Of a DNA stretch of 64,000 nucleotides, positions 55,370-64,000 are shown one piece after another. Origin of the DNA: Mya arenaria (Eukaryota; Mollusca; Bivalvia; Myida; Myidae); NCBI RefSeq assembly GCF_026914265.1, contig NC_069135.1:14230906-14294905 (forward strand). The letters run 5' to 3'. The notes under the pieces are model-generated. The model had not been told where the DNA came from. It saw only the letters and a list, made by a program, of their open reading frames with translations, and made no database searches. The translations under genes were made by a program, and so were the position numbers. Each line of letters begins with the position of its first letter. The first letter of the stretch is position 1.

Positions 55370-57403
55370 CTACACGCGAAATAGAAGGGCTAGTCGTCCC
55401 TCCTTTATTCTTGCAAACACATATATCACCAAATCCATGTTTATGTCTCGATCAAGGTGAATGTTCATTAAACCAAGCCCAGATAATCTACCGGTGGTCA
55501 TGGTTGACCATAGATATGTCTTCACCCTTCTCATGGTGCTAAACGAACGTTCCGCAGTGGCGGTCGAAACTGGCAGTGACAGTAAAATGTGGAGGCATGT
55601 TGATACGTTTGGGTATAAACATGTGTTATTTGTGCTCATGTATCACCTATATTGTTATACACTAGGCCATCGCTATCACACCTATTTCTCCAACGACACA
55701 CTTCACGCTGGAACTCTTCCAGAGATTCCGCCGGTAGATCACGCTCAAACGTGACATATATTGACTGCACTATGACATCATTCAGGTGACCGATTTCACT
55801 TGAAATCAGATACTGTGCATTGAACCTGTCGCCATCTTCAATTAGCCGGTCTGATAAGTCCATCGAAAGGTGATCAACAAACGGTATATATAGGTTTCGT
55901 CGCCAGTACTCTGATATAGTGTCTGCAGGCGAATTCTGTCGATGCTTTTGACTACGATTGTTGTATGCCCTTGGGTGTGATGGTTCAACATTAACTATAT
56001 GGGCCATGTCGACGGAATTGTTATACAGGGAATCCCATACTGCTGGATCGTTCCGTTCGGCTGCAACCTGTTGGGTTACCGTTAGCGCTTCTCTCACGGC
56101 TTCATCCAGATCACAGGTTTTGTTCTGTAACATCTGGGATAACGACACCAACCCTGACAGCACATGCTCGATAGTATGAGACCAATGATGTAGCCGAACT
56201 GAGTGATCGCAGCTCTATATGCCCCGGCTGTGGCATCACCATAGTGAAGGTTGAAGTCATCTAAGCTTTCAACGATTGTCGTATAAGAGCACTTGAAAGT
56301 GTTAAGTGCGTCAGCCCTGGCTGCCCATCGTGTTTCACAAAGCGACTGTAATTTTCCATTTGTTCTCTGCTTACCTGATCATTCGCGAGAGTTGCCTGAA
56401 AACGCAGCAGCCGTTTGCATGAGTAGAGAAATGCTACTTCTTTCAAGAACGGTATTCATCATGTTTTTGGCAAGTGGCTCCTCGGACGCATGAATGATAG
56501 CCAGGTTTAGGCAGTGAGCTTTGCAGTGGGTGTACACTGCGTCGGGAATTATCTGGCAAATTCGCGCTTGAACACCACGGAACTTTCCCGACATGTTGGA
56601 TGCGCAATCGTAGCCTTGACCCCTCATTTTTACAATGTCTACACCGGCTGTTCTTAAATTTGCCAGGAATGCGGACAAAGATTCGCCGGTAGTTGCTTCA
56701 CATTCTGCAAAGGATATGAAATCTTCCCTAACCTACTTTATTGTATGGTCGAAGTACCCCAAACAGAGCGTCATTTGCTCCAAGTAGACGCGTCCGTGGC
56801 TTCGTCTGCCATAAACCCAAAGAACGGGGCACTATTGCATAAGCGAACAATTTCCTGACTGATTTGATCCCCGCATATTGTGATTATTTCATTTTGTATT
56901 TCAGGTGAAGAGAACGTTGTTCTCGGGTCACCGTTCTCCAAATGATCACGCAACACAGAATTATATTTGGTTTGGTATTGCAATAGTGCTTTAAAGTTAC
57001 TATCTGTATCCTCATGACCACCAGCAAGATTTTGTTGACCACATAGGATAATTGTTTCAATTATGCCCTTTAGTATCTGTCTATTCTTGTTAACTAGGAG
57101 ATCATGCGCACAGGAAACTGATTGGAAGGTGTTCTTCTTCGTTCCAGACATAACTGCAGTGAAATGTTCAGCTGCCTCAAGAGAATCCGCATTTGTCTTG
57201 CACTTCATGTGAGCGGTGATGACCTTGCCTAAATTACTTAGATCGGTCGCTGATTGCGACACAAGCGATCTCGGCACGGACCACAATACGCTCCACCAGT
57301 TTACTTCGAATATCGTAGCCATGTGTTGTTCACAAACCAATGCCTTTTGGGACTGTATTTTTCGGAACTTTCCATTGATGCACCTGTATAATAGTAAATA
57401 CAA
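55370..57403 (-). pseudogene. Broken hAT-superfamily transposase (DUF4371 / hAT C-terminal type)
   Basis: Reading 57403 to 55370, consecutive frames give a full transposase layout. A DUF4371-like block comes first (GKVITAHMKCKTNADSLEAA, FSSPEIQNEIITICGDQI, APFFGFMADEATDAS). The RNase-H-like core follows (VDIVKMRGQGYDCASNMSGK, YTHCKAHCLNLAIIHASEE, LCETRWAARADAL). A linker leads to the hAT dimerisation tail (LPVSTATAERSFSTMRRVKT, GRLSGLGLMNIHLD). The frame is broken by at least four frameshifts (near 56780, 56380, 56170 and 55640) and by a stop codon near 56735, so it is dead. The start at about 57386 sits after an acceptor-like TATTATACAG, suggesting an upstream exon. Such genes are widespread in invertebrates, often named ZMYM1-like or repressor-of-PRKR-inhibitor-like. 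No terminal repeats were found. Confidence 0.85.
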
Positions 57404-57985
57404 AGTAGCATATGATTATAGACGATGTAACACTATGTTATTACCAATGTCAGTGACAGTCAACCACGTCGCTTTCAAACGGATGCGCATGAACTATTTT
57501 TTTTATAGTTTGCTTTGTAATGGGTTCCAATGCTTTTTAGCAATGAGATATATTTAATAAATTAATTATGCATATTTCAATCAATATGCAAGTAAATTTT
57601 TACAACATTTACCAAAAAAATAATAATGGCAGACCGAGCATACGAACCCGCACGGAATTAAACCAAATCGATATATTTTCAGAACAAGCCCAAAATCACT
57701 CCCCTATCAATTCTAATGAGTAAAATGATGATGTTTGTGATACATATATACAAAATCACCCATTCTATCAGATTTGTATACATGTTGTTGTTTTTAAATT
57801 TCGTCGATGTAGTTTCTGGCAGCATTTAATATTAACTAATATAAGGATACATTGAAAATAATACTAATCATTGACATTTTTATGTTACACTATAATTTTG
57901 ATTATTCAAAATGATTGCAGAAATAAATATATATCCTTAAAAGAAATAATGTTATGCAAATGTTTTGGCGAAACGTTTCAGGACA
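57404..57985. other. AT-rich intergenic sequence
   Basis: No coding frame or repeat recognised upstream of the transposase remnant. Confidence 0.4.
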
Positions 57986-57987
57986 AA

Positions 57988-58262
57988 AAGCACTGTGGTT
58001 AGAAAACTGGCCATATATCCATATACTGATAACCATAGCTAGAATTCACGTTCTTAAGCACTGTTGTTAGACAACTGGCCATGTATCTCTATGCTGATGA
58101 CCATAGCTAGAATTCTCGTTCTTAAGCACTGTAGTTAGACAACTGGCCATATATCTTTATACTGATGACCATAGCTAGAATTCACATTCTAAAGCACTGT
58201 AGTTAGACAACTGGTCATATATCTCTATACTGATGGCCATAGCTAAAGCACTGTAGTAGGAC
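57988..58262. repeat. Tandem repeat, about 68-bp units, four copies
   Basis: AAGCACTGTAGTTAGACAAC, TGGCCATATATCTCTATACT, GATGACCATAGCTAGAATTC and ACGTTCTT form the unit; the last copy is shortened. It runs into an (AT)n block. Confidence 0.9.
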
Positions 58263-58267
58263 AAATT

Positions 58268-58268
<1 letters not shown>

Positions 58269-58315
<47 letters not shown>
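58269..58315. repeat. (AT)n microsatellite
   Basis: About 46 bases of AT dinucleotides directly after the 68-bp tandem repeat. Confidence 0.95.
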
Positions 58316-58318
<3 letters not shown>

Positions 58319-58519
58319 GGTACTGGTGGCTATGACAGGAATTTATGGTCTAAAGCTGTGTCTACATGTATAGTGTAGGGATTTCGACTGGTCTGTACTT
58401 TTAAAAGCTCTATTCTTAGTTGATTCATTTTTTTAACCATATATCTCTATACATGTGACTTTCAAATGCACTGTTAGAAGTTGATTGACAGATGTTCAAT
58501 TTGTATTTTTTTTATATAG

Positions 58520-58693
58520 AAATGGACCAGAGAGACCTGTAGTAGTAAACAAGCCATAAAAAGCACAGACAACAGATGTGCTTCTGCAGCACAAAATGGC
58601 CACCACCAACATCACCATAAAGTGCATGCTGTCTGTCTACACCAGCTTGCTTCTGGAATAAAGAAGAACGAAATTGAGTTGAAAAGCCAACTG
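58520..58693 (+). CDS. Candidate internal coding exon of an unrecognised gene
   Basis: The acceptor TTTTTTTATATAG is followed by 58 open codons, starting KWTRETCSSKQAIK and including a His cluster (GHHQHHHKVHAV) and a charged end (SGIKKNEIELKSQL), then the donor CTG|GTAAGA. The other two frames stop within 40 bases. Phase is 0 at both ends. No family is recognised and no partner exon is certain, although a possible one lies at 63411-63505. Confidence 0.35.
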
Positions 58694-59483
58694 GTAAGAC
58701 TCTGCTTTGCGTTTGTAATTTTTGTATGATACCACACATATTATTTCTGCCAGGTCTTAAAGAAATTTCTATACACAAGTACAGGATTAAAATAAAAACA
58801 ATGATTATAACTAAGAGCATTGAGTTGATGAGTGGGCACAAAAATGATATACATATGTACATGTTAATAAACAATGCATCTCATACTATGAATAATAATT
58901 GTGTTAAGGAGCTGGTCATTCATCCAGAGCCTTCCATAGGAATGGCAGATATATGGCTGCTTGGACCAACAGTTAACCACACCATTGAGTCAATGAACTC
59001 AGTAGCAGCCATGACAACATCTTCAAGATGACACCTGCAGTAGGCCTATGGATGCATACAATCTGCACCTCTACCTTGGGTAAGAATATATAGGGGTAAG
59101 AATATATAGGGTCTGCATATGTAAAAGTGTCCGGCTAAAATTCAGCAAGAGCTTATTAGCATTGCAAATCATTATTTGTGTATGTAACTGTTCATACTGA
59201 CTGGCGTTGTGTCACAAACTTGACGATCACAAATTACGGTCATTTTGGATCTTATTTAAGCTTTTTTTATTTTCATTCCACTCTACAGCAATCGGGAACA
59301 CAGTTTTGTGTTTTTGAATTATAGAACTTACACTACAGCTGCACTCTATGGATTGACAATTTTGACATTATTTTACATGTTATGTCTCTGAACCATCCTT
59401 CAGTTTAATTCATTTAAGATAAAAGAATATGACAGATCTTAATTGTGTGAAAAACTGCTGAAAATTTCATTTTTTTTAAAGCG

Positions 59484-59492
59484 TAGATAGAC

Positions 59493-59535
<43 letters not shown>

Positions 59536-59536
59536 C

Positions 59537-59575
<39 letters not shown>

Positions 59576-59592
59576 TAGATAGATAGATAGAT
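59484..59592. repeat. (GATA)n/(GACA)n microsatellite
   Basis: Alternating blocks of TAGA and CAGA tetranucleotides: TAGA first, then seven or so CAGA, then TAGA again. Confidence 0.95.
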
Positions 59593-59594
59593 TC

Positions 59595-59596
<2 letters not shown>

Positions 59597-59674
<78 letters not shown>
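59597..59674. repeat. (AT)n microsatellite
   Basis: About 78 bases of AT dinucleotides a few bases after the GATA/GACA block. The open minus-strand frame across both (IYIYIY, SIYLSIC) is an artefact. Confidence 0.95.
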
Positions 59675-59676
<2 letters not shown>

Positions 59677-61384
59677 ACTACAGATATTAAGGCGACCATA
59701 TATATATTAATCTAGGCATTATGGGGACCGCTGGATTAAGGCGACAAAAATTGGTCTCCTTAATATTTTCAGTCCAGATTTGATGTATCAAATGTCAATA
59801 AAATTGTCCATTGACAGTAAGTTGATAAGCTTGAATGTTTATTTACGAGATCATTTCATTGTTTTAAATCTTATTATCTTTTAATATTAAAAAAAATATT
59901 CTTAAACTTTTGTGTGTGTATATTTGTGTATCCATAAAAATAGCTATTAAGGCGACCAGGGAAAAAATCATAATTTTGGTCAAAAATAGCTATATACTAA
60001 GCATTTTTTATTTGTTTTACTTTATTTAAAGCCTATTGTATATTATCCCGAAGTTTCATTCCATAAAAAACAGAAATAAGGAAATTCGATATTTCGTGTA
60101 CCACCAGCATCCAAATTTTCAAGTATACAGAAATTTAACTTTCCGGAATATAACGGAAATTTTCCGGGTATCTCCGTGGTACCATCTTCGTGCAATTATG
60201 CAGTATGGCGTTCATCTCTTACGGAAAGAGAATGGTAACTTGGTAAGTGTTTAAAATACATATTCAACGTTTTTTTCGTTTATTTTTATGACTTTTGTAC
60301 AGTAGTATAAATCGTCTACCCTTTGGATGAAAAGCAAATGATTTATCCGGATTTTGTTCATCCGAAACTAAGTCACTAGTATCAACATCCGGTGTAATTT
60401 TTGCTTGTATTTTGGAGAAACTCGATTGATTTCTAGCAAACTTGGTTTACCACTACATCGTCGCTTATTATTATTTGGTATGTTCCAATCTAAAAAGGGA
60501 TTTGCTCCCTTAACATCTCAGATTTTAATAAATAAAAGACGAAATGATACAAATGCCTTACATTTTGTTTGTCAATGTCATGTCATTAGTGTCTTAAATT
60601 CTCATATTTGATAATAAATGCAACAATAAAATATTTCCCTTATTCTGCCACAGTTATGCACCAGTCAATTGTAACCATGGCCCCCAGGCAGGTCTTGTTT
60701 ATACCGGGGATAGCAGGGGAAATAGGCCATGTTTTTACGTTCCAGGTGGACCGGCAGTGCTGAGTGAATGCGGTGTTGTTGTTTTTTGCGCTGAAAACGG
60801 GGAATGGGCCTAACCTAGGATGTCCCCAGGGGCATTTGACGGGGATCTGGTCATTTTGTAACCTTACCATTTCGTAACTGCTGAATCTTGGTTATTTCGT
60901 AACCATTTTGTTAGTCAATTCGTAACCGTCAAGAAATCAATTGCTCATATGGTAACCACCATTTAACAAGGTGATAAATAGTACACTTAGCACCTCGTGA
61001 AGTGTATTGTTCGAACCTGGATGTATATGGCACAGCAACCAAGACACCAATTGGGAGACATTACTCAAATTCTCACTAGTAACAAGCCAATAATTTATGT
61101 TACTCAATAGTTATTATATATATATATCATGCTAAATTAGAAATGATTTGTTATACTACCAAAATATGTTAATTATTTTCTTACATTTTGCTTACTTATA
61201 AACAATAATTTAAGACTGATTGCGATGTATTTTTGAGTAAAATTACGTTTACATAAATGATCATTCTTGACCTATTTCATTGACTATATTTGTTTGAATT
61301 GTTTAAAACGAACAAAATTGATCCATATTCTGCATACTTTATATCCGAAACCAACAAAAAACAGCCTAAAATGATTAGTTATGG
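59675..61384. other. Intergenic or intronic sequence with repeat-like phrases
   Basis: The phrase ATTAAGGCGAC(C/A) occurs at about 59687, 59734 and 59946, with GGTCTCCTTAAT at 59753, suggesting a decayed inverted-repeat element. Three TTTCGTAACC/ATTCGTAACC-like phrases occur near 60870-60930. A 15-codon ATG segment ending in a good donor (60198-60242) could be a first exon but has no support. Confidence 0.35.
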
Positions 61385-61386
61385 TA

Positions 61387-62226
61387 CAGTGGAAACTCAA
61401 TAAACTGGATCTCCACAAAACCGGAATGCTCGGGATACTGGATTTTATCAGAGTCCCGGTTTTCCCCTTCTATTATCAATGTAAAAAAATCCCTACAAAA
61501 CCGGAACCCCGGAATTCCGGATACCGGACAAAAAATCGAGAAAATTTGTTAGTTGTCAACGTAATTTTGCCTTACAAAACCGGACGTTTTGTTCAAACAT
61601 GTCAAAATAATTATGTGTATTAGGAATTCGCGAATCACGTGTCACTTTGTTTTGACAGCCGGTACGTCTTTAAATATTACACCTGTGATGTTATGTTAAC
61701 ATGATAATCGATAATGATGATTGCGCTGTGGATTGACTGTCGTGCGATAATCAAACGATAATCAAACTTGTAAAAAGAAAATTGATTAAAACATTTATTT
61801 GTTTGTTGCAGAAAATAAAGAACTAGAAACGGTTTTTTAGTGATCATTTTGAAGGGTTGTTTTATCTAAAGACTCTATGATTGAATCAAATTAGAGCGGT
61901 GCTTTAATTAAACTATCAAACATACTTAACAAGCATTAAATTACGAGAGTTGTTTTATTTCAAGACTTGGAAAAAAGATGGTTATAAAAACGCAGAAATG
62001 TTTAATTATGCTTATCACTTTTGCAAGTGCTTTAATCATGTCTCAACCTCCGTCTAAAGGTCGGAGAATTGAACTGTCCCTAGAGGACAAAAGCCTTTAA
62101 AGGTTAACTCAGTTAATATATTGAGTAAACTTACTCCGTACATCAAATCCCCATTAAACCGGAATCCTCACTAAACCGGAAATTTTGCCCAGTCCGGACC
62201 TTGTCCGGTTTAGTGAGTTTCCAATG
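61387..62226. mobile_element. TIR DNA transposon, non-autonomous, TA target site (copy 2)
   Basis: Same element as 4265-5052, same orientation, 840 bp. Ends CAGTGGAAACTCAATAAACT and TTTAGTGAGTTTCCAATG are flanked by TA (61385-61386 and 62227-62228). Interior matches include GTCACTTTGTTTTGACAGCC and GATGATTGCGCTGTGGATTG. It carries an extra ~36-bp piece near 62060-62096. Both ends have substitutions relative to copy 1. Confidence 0.85.
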
Positions 62227-62228
62227 TA

Positions 62229-63410
62229 TTAATTTCCAATAACAAGTTACAAAATTAAACATATGGGCACATTTTTAATACAATAAGCATATAAAAAGCG
62301 CATACTCTCATTCAGCAAACTCACTACATTTTACAATACTTCTATGCAATTTAAAAAAAATGAAATTCTAAAGTTATATGGTCTATATATTTAAAAAATA
62401 TTGGCTTAAGGTCACAATTCCTCTCAATGGTAGAACATCTATGAATTAAAAAATTATTACATTTAATATTCTGAAAACAAATCTTGGATTTAAACTAATC
62501 ACCAACAAAAATATATGCATTTTAATCACACAATGTAAACAACTGTGCCACAGATCTTATCTGTATGTTTAGGGTTTTTAAAATTTAGCAGTTAAATATA
62601 GATTAGCATACTGGTAGGTCTGGTTGGTCTGTTGCTTTAGATGCTAAGTAAACATAATGTCAGTGATTTCATCACTATTTCTATTAAAATATCAGTTTTC
62701 TTCTTCAGAGCTTCTCACATTTGCACCAATTTTTTACCATTTGAATCATAAAAAGATAACAAACAAACACGGATGGAACATTTGAAAATACAATTCAGTT
62801 GGTTTCTATTTTCATGCTCATTTTTGCTTGAAATTATTCTGCTTGAATGTGATTTTTGTTGCTTAAATTTGAACTTAACTCTTTGTGAATATTTAAGGAA
62901 TGTAAGGGGTCAGATTTCAGATTGCTCATTATTTTTGGAACATTTTGAATTGTGTACACTGCACTTTCTTGTTAAGCATTCATCCAAATCATTTGGGTAA
63001 ATATTGGCAGAAAAACTGCTTTTAGTTTTATACTGGTCATCAAAACCGGCATTGACAAAACATAAGATGTGTTTAATTAATGTGCGGGAAAGAGGTTTAA
63101 AGGTGTCCGCCCACAACGAAAATTAATGCTTGCGGATCACAGTACCCCTTCAAGTAGTTCTTGAAAAAAAATGATTCTCTCAGGTAGCGTTTGATTATGT
63201 GTACATTGTATCCTTGTATGTATTTTCAAGTGTACACATGATTTATATAAGGTTTGTACAATTTTAGTTTTATTTAAATTTTAAAATTTTGACTTTTTTT
63301 AAAGATTTGCCTGCCCCTGTCTAAACACTTAAATACAGGCTGCATGTTTAATTTTACTCAATACAAAGCTTTGTTTAAGTGCGAACATCAACATGTTTAT
63401 CTAATTGCAG
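62229..63410. other. AT-rich sequence, nothing recognised
   Basis: No coding frame with support. A plausible 3' splice site (ATCTAATTGCAG) ends this stretch. Confidence 0.4.
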
Positions 63411-63505
63411 TTGCTGCTTGGACCAATGGTACAATAAAGTTAAGTCAGCAACCGTCTACCAGACTGCAAGATTCATCTCTTCCAAAGGATGTCGTACCTT
63501 TCCAG
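63411..63505 (+). CDS. Candidate internal coding exon (unrecognised)
   Basis: The acceptor CTAATTGCAG and donor TTCCAG|GTGGGT bound 95 bases. Entered with one carried base, the frame reads AAWTNGTIKLSQQPSTRL and QDSSLPKDVVPFQ; another frame is also open, so the reading is uncertain. The same bases GCTGCTTGGACCAA occur at 58957, next to a different open frame. It could belong to the gene suggested at 58520 or to one starting to the right of the window. Confidence 0.3.
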
Positions 63506-64000
63506 GTGGGTGTGCATTGATTGATTGATTGTGAGTTTGTGTAAATGAATAACTGTGAAACCATAACCAAATGTTGGGTTGTAAAGGTGTGTATGTGCAT
63601 GCTTCACATATTCTCCGTCCTTTTGGCATACTGGACCATCATCAGACACTCTGCCATGAATGTTAGAGAGTTTAAAGCTATTTCTTATTTTCCTGTGTAA
63701 CTATATTGATGTTAGATTAAATTTACGCCGCCGTGTTACTGAGTAACAATTTGAAATTGGGCCAAAATCATCAAGCTAGAGCTTTGCATAATCTTTTTCA
63801 AACTTCTGCGAGATTTCTGCCCTTGACAATATTTGCTCGCAGCCCCCCTTAAAGTTGCACTTCGTTCAATATTTGAAAGCTTACGGATACACTTTTTTGT
63901 TAATTTGAGATCTTAATGTGGCTACTTCTAAGTAAATAGATGCTCAAAGTAACTAGATGCTCTGGGTGTTCACTGGGTGACAAAGGCTACCCAGTATTGG
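63506..64000. other. Right edge, nothing recognised
   Basis: About 500 bases without a supported exon, RNA gene or repeat. Confidence 0.35.

Noticed and set aside
59439..59699. 86-codon minus-strand frame
   Set aside because: Translation of AT and GATA/GACA microsatellites.
60198..60242. Possible first coding exon MQYGVHLLRKENGNL with a strong GTAAGT donor
   Set aside because: Only 15 codons. The next candidate exon (63411) does not continue in the required phase.

Overview
This is a stretch of animal nuclear DNA: AT-rich, with intron-containing genes (GT/AG junctions), no operons, and a high load of transposons and tandem repeats. Gene content and repeat style point to a lophotrochozoan, most likely a bivalve mollusc. 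The reasons are an animal UspA-type gene, repeat families carrying GGTCA words and chained GTCCGTCCGTCCG-type ends, and transposons with tandem cores of about 160 bp. The species cannot be fixed from the sequence alone.

Three complete protein genes can be assembled exon by exon. (1) A lin-7 homologue (13946-14799, minus strand, 2 exons, 196 aa), an L27+PDZ scaffold. (2) A DENND6 homologue (17454-34187, plus strand, 20 exons, 572 aa), a DENN-domain Rab exchange factor. (3) A small UspA-domain protein (39298-51169, plus strand, 4 exons, 159 aa). In all three every junction is in phase. Two GC-rich coding exons near the left end (1426-1601 and 6589-7010) look like 3' terminal exons of one or two unrecognised plus-strand genes. 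On the right (58520-58693 and 63411-63505) there are candidate internal exons of an unrecognised gene.

Layout. 1-790: minisatellite with 27/33-bp units. 1426-7105: terminal exons and a TIR transposon. 9100-12960: stacked repeat elements, namely a GGTCA-word repeat, a transposon with a 156-bp tandem core, a ~165-bp array with a nested hAT-like MITE, and the GGTCA-word repeat again. 13946-14799: lin-7. 15880-19813: two copies of a GGGGCCGA-ended transposon, with DENND6 exon 1 between them. 21300-21860: LINE 3' fragment. 22543-34187: the rest of DENND6, including an amplified exon end (exon 6), a nested fold-back pair with a tRNA-like unit (intron 13) and a decayed duplicate of exon 19. 35552-38652 and 52856-55226: a direct segmental duplication flanking the UspA gene. 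43390-44310 and 46066-46835: intronic 180-bp and 54-bp arrays. 55370-57403: broken hAT-family transposase. 57988-62226: tandem repeats, microsatellites and a second copy of the TIR transposon seen at 4265.

The three genes have no obvious shared pathway; DENND6 and LIN-7 both belong to membrane-trafficking and polarity biology, but their adjacency need not mean anything. The most notable signals are evolutionary: exon-level duplications inside DENND6, large nested inverted repeats, and direct repeats that could make the UspA locus copy-number variable.
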